NCBI GenBank assembly: GCA_030847615.1
Contig: JAUMIR010000001.1
Location: 287,640,187 to 287,704,186 of the forward strand
Length of the DNA: 64,000 bases
Direction of reading: 5' to 3'
DNA from: Gambelia wislizenii
Taxonomy: Eukaryota; Chordata; Lepidosauria; Squamata; Crotaphytidae
The position numbers were made by a program, and so were the translations under genes. Positions 43,617-54,254 of this stretch are shown one piece after another. The notes beneath the pieces are model-generated. The model was not told the origin of the DNA. It was given only the letters and a program-made list of their open reading frames with translations, and ran no database searches. The stretch's first letter is position 1, and every line of letters begins with the position of its first letter.

Positions 43617-44528
43617 CGCAAGTTGAGTATCCCTTTTTTGAAATGCTTGAAACCAGAAGTGTTTTGGATTTTGGATTTTTTCAGATTGTGGAATACCTGT
43701 ATTTGCATATGTGTACATAATGCAATATCCTGGAGATGGGATGCAAGTCAAAACATGAAATTCATTTAGGTTTCATATATACCTTATACACATGGTCTGA
43801 AGGTCATTTTATACAGTATGGACTTTATCACGCGCATCAAATATGGCTTCATAAAGATGCCACATAATTGCGAAAGGACTCACATATCAGAGGACATTGG
43901 CCTTTCGCGGTTATGTCCTTGCCAAAACCTGTACTTTTTAATTGATGGCTTAAACTGTCAATTGATCCCCCTGCTGTTTTTTGCTGACACAGCAAAACCT
44001 TACATCTTTTTTTTTTTTTAACTGTACTTACCTCATCAGTGGCCGGTCCAGCATGAACACTTCTGGGTGAGATCGCAACATCTAGGTAAGTGACACTGTT
44101 TTTATGATCCTCCCCGGGTTACTTGTAAGTTTTAAAGTGTGTTTTTGTGCTTTTAAAAACTTTTTTATTTTTTAAATTTCCATCTCGATGAAGTCTTGTG
44201 ATATTTTGCAGGATTTCAAAGGAGGAAGTGAATGAAGCTCCATTAACTTCCTCTTTCATTGCTGGAGCTGCCTTTGCCAGGATTAGAGGTAAGTGCAGGG
44301 GGAGCATTCTTTTGCTGACATAAAAATTGATTTTTTTTTATGCCAGCAAAAGAACGCTTTAAAGTGATAGTCTGATAAAGCCCTATTTTTTTAATAATTT
44401 TGTGCACGAAACAAAGTTTGTGTACATTGAACCATCTGAAAGCCAAGGTGTCACTATTTCAGCCACCCATGTGGACAATTTCAGATTTTGGAGTATTTCA
44501 GAATTCTGGATAAGGAATGCTCAGCCTG
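43617..44528. mobile_element. old mariner-like element split by a MITE
   Basis: The left text AGTTGAGTATCCCTTTTTTG and right text GGAATGCTCAGCCTG are inverse relatives, and TA follows the right end. AACCAGAAGTGTTTTGGATT, TGTTTTGGATTTTGG, AAAGTTTGTGTACATTGAAC and CAGCCACCCATGTGGAC are words of an old DNA-transposon repeat shared by amniotes. Family name not certain. It hosts the family-B MITE at 43820-44383. Confidence 0.7.
43820..44383. mobile_element. family-B MITE (copy B3), TSD TAT
   Basis: Ends GGACTTTATCACGCGC and AGTCTGATAAAGCCC, flanked by TAT on both sides (43817-43819, 44384-44386). It contains CATCAAATATGGCTTCATAA, GAGGACATTGGCCTTTC about 71 bp in, ATCTAGGTAAGTGACACTG and GATTAGAGGTAAGTGC. 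It interrupts a mariner-like repeat that reads continuously across the two flanks. Confidence 0.9.
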
Positions 44529-44529
44529 T

Positions 44530-44576
44530 ATAATATGATATGATATGATATGATATGATATGATATGATATGATAT
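44530..44576. repeat. (ATATG)n pentanucleotide microsatellite
   Basis: About eight or nine tandem ATGAT units. Confidence 0.93.
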
Positions 44577-44600
44577 CAAGTATGTTTACTTACTTACTTA

Positions 44601-45221
44601 GGAGATTTTCACACGGGGCCAAAATGTCCCGTTACTGCCCCGCTACCTCCTCTCCCGTTCCTGCCATGGAATAACATAAATCTTTCGCACACTCACCTTA
44701 ATTCCGCAGCAGGAACGGGCTCCCCCTCCCCTTGCTGGCTGGCCGTAAATGGAGCCGTCGTAAGGCTGCTTTTACGACTGGCCATCTGAAACGTTATCAC
44801 GTTATCACGTGATAACGCCGGACAGTAAATTTAAAAAATAAAACTCCCCCAAACATAAAATCAGTTCACCAAGCACAAAAGCCCTCTTTAAATCACATAA
44901 TCAAAACAGGGAGGGTAAAATAAAGGGTGCCACTTACCTCGATGTCCAGATCGTACCAGGAAGTGCTTGGAACGGACCTCCCTTCTGTGGCTGTCATTTC
45001 GGAACAGGAACGGGGCTCCTGTTCGCACACCTGTGATTCCGTGATAGTGACAGAATGGGAGGTCTATTCACGATAAAAAATCGTGATTACATTGTTCTGG
45101 AACAGTCACGGGAGTAGGATAGATGAAGGACAGAACGGGGTCAACGTCGTCCGAAAGGGAAATCCTTTTCCGACCCTGTTCTGTTCCTGCCACGGGATAT
45201 ATATCCCGTGTGAAAATCTCC
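44601..45221. mobile_element. family-A MITE (copy A4), reverse orientation, TSD TTA
   Basis: Ends GGAGATTTTCACACGGGG and TCCCGTGTGAAAATCTCC, with TTA at 44598-44600 and 45222-45224. TCAACGTCGTCCGAAAGGG lies about 70-85 bp from the right end. The overlapping palindromes ACGTTATCACGTTATCACGT at 44793-44812 correspond to 10487-10509 in A1. Confidence 0.92.
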
Positions 45222-45224
45222 TTA

Positions 45225-46181
45225 CTGTTCATCACCAGCGGTCCTTGTGATAAAAGCCAGTTTATAAATAAATAACATTTAAAAAAATAAATAGTATTTA
45301 GAATTATTTTTTCTGGGATTGTTCATGACTGTCTGACCAGTCGGAAGGAAGGAAGGAAGAAAGGAAATCATAAATAACTGGTATTGCTCCAGTTTCTGGT
45401 GTGGTAGAACTTCTACAAAACTATGGAGTGGAATTCTAAACATTATATATTAAGGTGGCCAAAACGAAAAAGGAAAAAGCCCCCCCCCCTCCGATCTATG
45501 AAAGGGACATTGCTGGGCCTATAAGTGAGAGTCAATAATATTGAGCTTTTAAAATGTTTGATCAATTGCATAATCAGTTAAAGCATCCTAGCTAACTGAC
45601 TTGCAAAAAACCACCCGCTTTATAGCCACTTTACAAACCTACTCTTATATGTATATCTTGTAAGATCTTGTGCCAGCAGGTCTGACAAGTTGCCTGGAGC
45701 CAGCTCTCTTCTGCTAAATGGTTAACATTTAAAGCTAGCAAAACTGGAGACTCTTATTGGTCAGATGGCTGGCTGTTATTTGGTGACAGAAAGTTATGCA
45801 CTGAAGCAATGGTTAGAGTGTCTTTGCTGAGGCTCACAAATACAAGTCTGAAGATAGACTTTCTTGTTTCCTATTGGTTTGAACAGAAAATACACCCTTC
45901 TAATTGAAGTTTTATTTCAACAAGATAGGCAAACGGGATATATTCTAGAATGTTGCATTCAAAGCTCTGCTAGATAGTTTTAAGGGGGCAGCATTAGGTT
46001 CCAGGGAAAAAAATCCTAGCATGTTTAACCTCATACTTGTATACGATTTGGAATAATTAGTTAGCAAATTATTTGCTTTAATTTAATTGCTTCCCCACCT
46101 CCCCAAATCCAAGGGTATAACTGTAATTACATTTTGACTGAAAGTAAGCCAGGGACATCATTTCTTTTGGGGTGTAACTAT
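45225..46181. other. anonymous noncoding DNA
   Basis: No recognised gene or repeat apart from a short GGAA-rich tract at 45343-45366. Confidence 0.45.
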
Positions 46182-46666
46182 GGGTTCATCTACACCAGCC
46201 AAAATAATCCCCCCTCCATTACCAGTGCACTCCTCAGTGACACCAGGCAGATGTCTTCAAACATACCTCCGCTGTGATGCTTGGCACTGCCGCTGCTGGT
46301 GTGAGTCGTGTCCTCTGAGGCCAGAAATGAGGTGGCCAGCATTGATCACATGGTTGGGCACCTCGTTGTAACCTCAGAGGATGTGACTTGCACTAGTGGC
46401 AGCAGTGCCAGGGAACTGGGGATGCATATGAAGACATCCACCTGGTGTCATCGTGGAGTGCACCAGGTCGTCTTGTAAAATATGGAGCAAATGGTGAGTT
46501 TCTTTATTTCCTTTTTAAGGGTGGTTTAGTGTGGGTTCGGTGCTGAATTGGCTGGATGCCATGAAGACGGTTTGCACCAGAATCAGAGATTTGGCCCTGT
46601 ATTGTCTGGGCTGACTGCCATGGGGATGGGTGGAGGACATCTTATTTGGCCACTGTGGACAAGCCC
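46182..46666. mobile_element. GGGCTTGTC-family MITE (copy E3), TSD TAT
   Basis: Ends GGGTTCATCTACACCAGCC and CCACTGTGGACAAGCCC, with TAT on both sides (46179-46181, 46667-46669). Near the left are CACTCCTCAGTGACACCAGG and a related inverse tract near 46445 (CTGGTGTCATCGTGGAGTGC), so the interior is partly palindromic. Noncoding. Confidence 0.8.
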
Positions 46667-46952
46667 TATAACTATTTAGTCATGTTTATAGTCCTGAGAG
46701 TGGCTTCACTAAAAGATGGAGGAGGAATATCACATAGTTCAAGCTTTATGTGTTTCTCTATGCCTTTAATAGTCATGTCTTGTATTCTTTGTTTTAAAAA
46801 ATCCTCTTGCAGTTCTCTTTTCAAAGGAAAGTCAAAGCCAGTATCAGAATACATACAGTAATTGAAAACAGTATGAAAGCATGAAGAAACAACAAGAGTA
46901 AAAGCACTAGCCACCACAGCAGTGGAAGCTTAGCACACATGTAATACTATAT

Positions 46953-47088
46953 CATGGGTCCTCAACCTTTGGTCTTCCAGATTGTTTGGACTTCCACTTC
47001 CAGGAGCCCTGAGAATTGCCCATGCTAGCTGGGGTTTCTGGGAACTGAAGTCTGAAACACTGGGAGGCCCAAAGGTTGAAAACTACTG
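46953..47088. mobile_element. short foldback hAT-like MITE
   Basis: CCTCAACCTTTGGTCTTCC and GGCCCAAAGGTTGAAAACTA face each other, and TTTGGACTTCCACTTCC faces GGAACTGAAGTCTGAAAC. The whole 136 bp is an imperfect hairpin. This type is common in reptile genomes. The flanks ACTATAT and TAACTATA suggest an 8-bp duplication, not exact. Confidence 0.65.
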
Positions 47089-48298
47089 TAACTATATATA
47101 TGTACAATGTTATGGTTTAGGACTTTAGTGTAGTATTCTGCAGGAGAAGCAACCACACCATTCATTTGCTAGTGCAGCAAACCTTTTATTTGGATCATTA
47201 TTTCACTGTATATACATTTTTAAAAGGTTTAAAAGCCCATTTTAAATACATTTTAAAAAATCTTGAATCCTCCCTGATGCATTTTTGTAAAAATATACAT
47301 TATATACATTATGCTGAATATAGGAAGAGGATATGCCTTTGTAATCTGAACTGTGTCATTTATTTGTCCTTATAAGCAAGGTTTAATTTCATCATTTTAT
47401 TTCAGTATCTGCTAAAGCTACACCATGCTGACTTTATAATTAATTTGCAAGGAACATGAACAGCTACATTTGTTTTTCTATTGATCTCTTTTTCTTATTT
47501 AGAAGATGTTCGTATGTTAAAAGTATAATATGAACATAAGAAAACAATCACCATGGCGATAACCTTTGCATGTATTTCCTTTCCCCTCCAGCATTAATGC
47601 AGTTCTGAGGTTAAAATACCAAGCGATTAGAAAAGACTTGAAAACTTACAATTAAACATGCTCATATTATTGTCTTGGGGGCAAACTAGATGCTACATGC
47701 AACTACATGTAACAATGATCTGGTTTGTTTGTTTGTTTTAAATGAAAAGGACCCTTAGTAGGCTGCCATTTTGAGCTGAGAAGCAGTGGTGAAATTGTGC
47801 TCTTTCCTTATACTGCTCTTGCATTCTTGTGAGTGTGGATCAGTACTATGTATTCCTTTATAAAGCCCATTCGGCACTGTAAAACACTAGGGGCTGGAAA
47901 AAAAATCAATGATACGTGAATAATGGTAAAAAAAATATGTTTTTTCATGTGTCAAGAAAACCCGATGAGAAGAATCTTGGAATGACAAAAATCTTCCCAA
48001 TTCTGTGCAGAAATTTCCATGTGGTTAATTAGTATAGAAAACAGCATTTTCTGCACAGGAGACAGCTTTTACTGCATAGAAAAATAATCTTTCTATGAAG
48101 AGTTATTATTTTTGGCCTGGGTAATGCTAGTGACTGCACACAAAAGGTTGTTTTCTGTGCAAAGCAACCATGTGCAAATTTTGTGCACGATCAGTTCCAA
48201 AGGTTAAATGGGCTTCTAAAGCTGTGTGGTTTTTGAAGATATTCTCACAGTGGGTAGAAAGGGGCTAGAATGACTCATTTCCTTCCTTCTAGAAGAAC
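47089..48298. other. anonymous noncoding DNA
   Basis: No gene or repeat recognised. Confidence 0.45.
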
Positions 48299-48301
48299 TT
48301 A

Positions 48302-48633
48302 GGACTTTTTCAAATGGGGAATAAACCCCCCATCCAGATTGGGAGGAGGACGGCTCTGTCTCGCTTATAGCACTCCATTTCATATGATGCCATCCTCCTC
48401 CTGACCTTCCCCCAACCTTCCCCCGTGCCGAGGGCGGGAGAAACACGCTGCTTTTATAAACAGAGAACCCCCATCAATAATAAGCGGCACGTTTCTCTCT
48501 CCCCTGGAATGGAGGAAGCACAGGGGAAGGTCAGGAGGAGGGCAGAGTTGTATGAAACTGAGTGCTGTAAGCGAGACAGCGCCGTCCTCCTCCCGACATT
48601 GATGGGGTTTTTATTCCCCATTTGAAAAAGTCC
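48302..48633. mobile_element. foldback MITE (family D-like, copy D2), TSD TTA
   Basis: GGACTTTTTCAAATGGGG and CCCCATTTGAAAAAGTCC are perfect inverse copies with TTA at both flanks (48299-48301, 48634-48636). The arms extend inward: GGAGGAGGACGGCTCTGTCT faces AGACAGCGCCGTCCTCCTCC. GATGCCATCCTCCTCC lies about 83 bp in. The interior differs from D1/D3. Confidence 0.88.
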
Positions 48634-48839
48634 TTAGTGAAGAATTACATGCCTATAAAGCATGAAGCATTAGCTGAATGGAAATAGGGCTGCGGGTATA
48701 TGTATTCACTGGATAGCAGGAATCTATGAACACTCATAGATTTTCCTATCTTGAATAAAAAAGGCTGTCTTGACACATTTTTGAGTAAAGATGGAGGGGA
48801 AACCACCGCAAGCTGTTGGAAAGTAAGTGATGTATTTGG

Positions 48840-49105
48840 TTCAAAAAATGTTTGTTAAGCTGGTTCAAAGAAATGCTTGTTAAACTGTTTTTGTAGAAAA
48901 AAACTTGTTTTATTTAGCTGATGCGTTTCGGGCATGAACCCTTCTTCACAAGCTGATTTTTCTTCTTTTTATTTTACATTCAGAATCTGGGCTTAGATAT
49001 AGGAAAGAGATAAGAAGAAAAATCAGCTCGTGAGGAAGGGTTCATGCCTGAAACACATCAGTTAATTTTTTTATATAAAAACACAGCTTAACAAACATTT
49101 TTTTT
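48840..49105. repeat. foldback repeat with hammerhead-like words
   Basis: Left arm: AATGTTTGTTAAGCTGG, then GATGCGTTTCGGGCATGAAC, CCTTCTTCACAAGCTGATTT. Right arm, inverse: AAATCAGCTCGTGAGGAAGG, GTTCATGCCTGAAACACATC, AGCTTAACAAACATT. Arms are about 100 bp with about 30 bp between. The right arm on the plus strand resembles a decayed hammerhead order (CTxGTGAGG, hairpin, TGAAAC), as in Penelope-like terminal repeats. This is inference. Confidence 0.5.
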
Positions 49106-51045
49106 TGACACGGTTTTGCACAAATGGCTGGTGTGGGGAGACCTCCCCGCCTGAAAAGACAGTGTCACTACACTTATCCACACTGGCCACTTAAATCCAG
49201 GGCTAATCCGGATAATTATGCCCCAGATTGTGGCCCCAGATTGACCACAATGGCAGCCACTCACACTGGGCTGAATCCAACGTGGCGGTTGTCATTCTCT
49301 ACAAAGGCCAGCCGAGCTAACACCACATCAGCCCTGCTGCCCTGTCCCCTGTTTTCTGAGCTACTGCCACTGCTTCCTCGCCAGCCGAGGGGTTCTGTGG
49401 AAAGCCTGCCAGGTACACTCAGCACAGAGTAAAAGAGATGGCACCATGTTGGCATGTGGACAACTGGATCAGGCCAAATTGGGCCTGATCCAGCTGTTCA
49501 GACAGCAAAAGACCCCAAGGTCATTCCAGAGTTTCCAGGAAACCCTGGGTTTTTCCCAGACTTTGCTTAGTTCAAAGCAAAGTCAGCTTAAGGGCAAAAA
49601 AATGTGGATCCTCACCAGAAGTAGCCATATGTCATCTGGCCTGCCAGTACCAGATTTGGATTGGGATTGTTGTTGTTGTTGTTGTTGTTATTATTATTTG
49701 CTGGTGTAGACAAGCCCACTGTCTTTTCACAAAATATTTTTGTGCAAAACTCCCAAGGTTTCCAACCCTCCCCCCAAGACTGGCAAAAAATCAAGGGTTG
49801 GGGGGTGTTTTGTTGCATAAACAATTTTGCTCAAAAAAACAACCAAACCCAAAACCCACCTTGAAGTAGCAAAAATAGTTGAAAATGCACATACCTTTCC
49901 ACCCAGGGAGAAGAAAATTTTTGAAATGATTTATTCTTGTGTTCCAGAGTGAAATAAGCAAAGATCACCTTGAACTCAACGGAACATACACTTGAGTATA
50001 TATTCATAGGATTGCATCATAGTGGGCTGTATACCAAAGTACGACCTGCATATTTCAAAGTAAACACTAGTTTCTGGGTATCCACAAAGGGACTCACCTG
50101 ACTTCATTTGGAGTCCATTGCTATTCAGAGGTATCCCTTTCTTAAAGGTGGGGAAACTGTCCTGTAAACTTCTGGCAATCTAGCACTGATACCACACCAG
50201 CACTTCAAAACAGATAATTTGCAGCGAAGCCATAAAGGATTAGCTAACCCTGCTTGCAGAACTGAGCCAGAAAAGCACGGTTAGCTTCCTTGTCTTGGGA
50301 ACATTGCCACAGGATATTTAATTACCATATGGGGTCACAACCTTCGTTTTTATATCCAATCTAGCAATTAACACCTTTAAGCAATGCTGGGCATTGGTTC
50401 AATTTTGACTCAGAAGCGGGGGGGGGGATGTCATTTACTGAATGACTAACTTCGATTCCCTGCTGCAAATTAAAGTTTAAAATAAAAAATAAAATAAAAT
50501 AAAAGTAAGATTTCCAAGGCAAAAATCATGAAGAACTGAGCCTACCTTACCTTTAGGCAACAAAGCTCCTTCGGTAAACATGACCTGTAATAATCTTTTG
50601 GTGAATTAGTTAAAATAACATATTTGTCTATTATTTGCCCCCAAATGTGGGATGTGATTATAAACATTACTAAACCTGCCTGGCAGGGGTACACAATGAT
50701 TTCATTTAAAAGTTCCTTTTTAGGGTAGAATTCCCAAAATTGCTAGCCAGCATATTCATTGGCTGTGTTGTCTGGGGGTTGCTTGGAGCTGAGTTAAAAA
50801 GAGGAACTTTTCCAGGCACTAGAAGTTGCATAGGATTACAAGTTGGATGCGGTTGTACAAAGTCAGGAGTTAGAGTATAGAGGGATAACCTATCACACAC
50901 ACATACCCCGTTGATTCATTCTTTTACCTATCATCCCTCACTATTCATCATTCACTGCCTAGGCCTGAGTGGAAATGAAATCCAGCAACATCTGGAGGAG
51001 CCACAGGTTCCTGAGCTCTGGGATAGAATAATATTATCCTATTAT
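49106..51045. other. noncoding DNA with a MITE end
   Basis: CTGGTGTAGACAAGCCC at 49701-49717 is a right terminus of the GGGCTTGTC family, preceded by a (TTG)n tract (49668-49690). The left partner was not found with confidence. The remainder is anonymous; a short-repeat scrap (CAGCAACATCTGGAGGAGCC) lies at 50983-51002. Confidence 0.45.
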
Positions 51046-51705
51046 ATGTTTAGGTATTTAATTTATTTCCCACCTTTCTCCCAGCATGGATGCCAAAGTG
51101 GCTTACAACAAACTTAAACAAAGTATGTACAGAAAAAATCTTATTATACAAAAGCTAAAAACAAACAAATAAACAATTCCATTAAAAAGCACATATTTTA
51201 AACAATTGAAAACATAATGAAAAATGAAAGTATAGCACACCACATTAAAACATCCTTCTGCCACATGAGCCTTCCTGACTCAAAAGGTCTTTCTCTGCAG
51301 GCTGCAAGAGAGCAGAGAGGGGGCCAATCTAGTTTCCTGTGAGAAGTAATTTCACAGCCTATGTACAGCCACCAAGTAGCTTCTCTCCTGTATCCTCATC
51401 ATGTGTACCTGTGATGGCGGTGGGTCCAAGAGAAAACACTGCTTCAAAGATCTTAAGACCTAAGCAGGCTCACATAGGGAGATATGGTCTTTCAGATAGT
51501 CCAGACCCAAACTATATAGGGCTTTAAAGGTCAAGAACAGCATATTGAATTCTGCTTGGAAACAGATTGGTAACCAGTGAAGCTGTTACAGCATGGGAGT
51601 TACATGTTCCCTGTAACCAGACCTGGTCAGCAGCCTGGTTTGCAATATTTTTGACCCACTGAAATTTCCAATCAGTTCCCAACGGCAGCCCCAAACAGAG
51701 CTAGG
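51046..51705 (-). mobile_element. L2-like LINE fragment
   Basis: Reverse-orientation L2: CCCACCTTTCTCCCAGCATG and AAAGTGGCTTACAACAAAC at the left, then coding relics AAAGGTCTTTCTCTGC, TATAGGGCTTTAAAGGTC, GAACAGCATATTGAATTCTG and GTAACCAGTGAAGCTG. Frames are closed. Confidence 0.75.
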
Positions 51706-51772
51706 AATGGTGGATAGGTGGGCATACATGTAGAAAAATAATAGAAGCTCATAGGAAGCTGCTTTACACCAA

Positions 51773-52403
51773 GGGCTTGTCTACACTGGTGGGAAACCCC
51801 ATGCCTACCCTATAGCTGTGGCAGATGTTTTTGATCTACAGTAGCCCTATAAATGGCACATACACCGGGCTTCTCTGATTGTAGATCAGAGTATCCCACA
51901 CACTGTAATCTGTGGTAGAGTAAAAGGGCAGTCCGATGCTGACCATGAGTCCTATATGTCGTACTATTTCCAGCCACATGGCTAGGATTGCTCTGGGTTT
52001 TTTTTCCTTCTGTTTGCTGATGCATGTGGATATGCAAATATATGTTGTCCTAGAGTACTGTATTACTGGATAAATGGAGATACACTTATCGAGATATGCA
52101 TACACTCAAAAAATAAAAAAATAAATTCAAAAAAGCACCAGAAAAAAGCCGGGGCAGGACATCTGCCAGATGTCCCACCCTGGCTTCACACCAAAGCTAG
52201 TTTGTGGCCACCACATGGCCAATCATCTGAATTTTCTCTTCAAATGTGAAGCAATCTGCAAATCTTTCAGATCTGGAGTTTCCTTGAGAAACCCCAGCGA
52301 AGATGCAAATCATCAAAAATGGTTTGTGGCAACTGTGCCACAAATATGGGGTAAGCACAGGGTTTTGGTTTTTTGTGTTTTTTTTTCCCCTGAAGACAAG
52401 CTC
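51773..52403. mobile_element. GGGCTTGTC-family MITE (copy E2), TSD CAA
   Basis: Ends GGGCTTGTCTACACTGG and GAAGACAAGCTC, with CAA on both sides (51770-51772, 52404-52406). Shares most of its length with E1 at 26413-26990 (GCAGATGTTTTTGATC, CCGATGCTGACCATG, GTGGCCACCACATGGCC, TGTGGCAACTGTGCC). Confidence 0.85.
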
Positions 52404-52406
52404 CAA

Positions 52407-53316
52407 GTTGAGTATTAGTACATCTACAGTAGTTCAGTACTGTCTGCAGTGACTGCAGGTTCACCAGGAGTCTGTTACCTTGGATGGAGATGCTGAGGAT
52501 TGAACATAGAATCTTTGGCATGAAAGACAGAAGCCCTGCTACACACAGTAGTGAGCTAGGATTGCATGACGCTATTTCCCTGAAGATATAATGCCAGGGA
52601 AGATGCTTGTCTTAACGGGCACACACCTTAACGATAGCAGCACAGACCTATCTCCCAAGCTGTTTTAGTTGCTTGCAGCAAAACCATTTTTAGCCTTAAA
52701 GACTAAAAATATATATCATATCATGAAATTTTCTGATTCTGTGTTTTTCATCAGAGGCATGGCTTCCCTGAAGTAAGCCCACTGAGCACACATCTCTGTG
52801 AGTAACTGCAGCTAAACCACCAAGAAGTAAAGCAGGCCTTTGGTGGGGTGGCAGTTATGGCAATAAGGACAACCCGTCCAAGACTTGGATATGAACCACA
52901 GTGATGCTTAATAAACGATCTAAAACCTATAGCAGATTTTGAGAACACCTTTATTAGAGACTACCCACAACATCACAAAGAAAAGACACATTTTCAAGTT
53001 CTTTCATTCCCTTGATATGTAAGCTAGGGGGGGGGGAATGGGCCAACTGGTGGGAAGGATGCAAAGTTGGCAAGAAGTTGAAGCCATGAAGTGTAAGAGG
53101 GAACACTAGAGGAAATGGACAGACAAGCAGACAGACAGAATGGTCTTCACATTTTAAAAGTGCTAACAGGTAACAGGTTGCAGCCAAACTGCTGGGCAAA
53201 GACATGACTGGTTGGTACATGATTGGCTGATGTTGAGGTGCTTTCGTCCTGTAGACCAACATAGTTGTGTCAAATTTTTCTTACACAAAAAAATACACTC
53301 CAACTGAGGGGGTGCG
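52407..53316. other. anonymous noncoding DNA
   Basis: No gene or repeat recognised. Confidence 0.4.
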
Positions 53317-54254
53317 AAGAGCTGTCTTAACACATGGGCATGCTGGGCAGTTGCCCGGGGGGGGCATTAGCATAGGGGCCCCATGCTAATCTATGCACAG
53401 ACCAGAATTTAACACTAATTTTCTGATCACCTGCCTCAACATTCAAATCTCCTGCTAATTCGGTTGAAGGAGAAAAATCATGACTTGTAGTGGAGAGTAG
53501 TCATGCCTGCATTCTCGAGAATGGGGAATGAGGAAGATAAAGATAAAAGAGGAAGAGGAGGAATGGGCGAAGAGGAGGAAGAGGGATGGGCGGTTGGAAG
53601 GGGAGTCCTGACTGAGGAGCAAACAAGGGAGGCACCCAGAAAACACTGCCAGAAGAGGCAGAAGGCCAAGCAGCAGTCAAGAAATGGAAGCTCAACCCAG
53701 CTCCTTAGTTCTGCTTGGAGTGGTTGTGCATGCAGCCATAAGCTGCGGAGCAACTCTTCCCTCTCTCTCACATGCACACTCCAACAGCCCCACCAAGAGG
53801 GTGCCTCCTCCCAGCCCTCCAGTCTGAGCTCTCTCCCTCTCCCAGAGGCAGAGGATGTCCTTCCACGCCCCACCTCTTTTCCCCTTCCCACCATTCCCAT
53901 TGTCCCAAGGTGGAGATGCCAGCTTGTTGGGGACATGCTCCTCTGAGACACTGTTTTTGTTCCCCTCCTTCCTTTCCCACATTGGAAGGTGCTTCTCTCC
54001 TCTCTTCTTTTTTGTTCTTATCTCTGCTGTTTTACACAGCAAGGATTCTGAAGTCTGGATAGGAATGCACTTTACTCCCAATGAAGCTATACACTGGGAA
54101 GAGGGTGGCCAAAACACTGAATTTGTTGGAGGTACCAATAAATGTACATTTATTTTATCAATAATTTACATTTTGATTCCTGTGAGTGGTTGTGTAGGCA
54201 GGGCTCAGTGCATTGCTTTGCCCGGGGGTCTATAATGCTATTAAGACAGCCCTG
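53317..54254. mobile_element. DNA-transposon-like repeat with inverted ends, unclassified
   Basis: Left end AAGAGCTGTCTTAACACATG and right end TGCTATTAAGACAGCCCTG are inverse relatives. Both are followed inward by TTGCCCGGGGG-type text (GCAGTTGCCCGGGGGGGG; GCTTTGCCCGGGGGTC). This resembles a widespread reptile repeat whose family I cannot name. The interior is purine- or pyrimidine-biased, and its long frames (53478-53951 minus, 53503-53946 plus) are low-complexity artefacts. Confidence 0.5.

Noticed and set aside
49612..49824. Poly-Asn or poly-Leu protein
   Set aside because: Translation of a (TTG)n/(TTA)n microsatellite.
53478..54138. Open frames rich in Glu/Arg or Pro/Ser (147-157 codons)
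   Set aside because: Low-complexity purine/pyrimidine-biased DNA inside an unclassified repeat; no start context, domain or exon signal.
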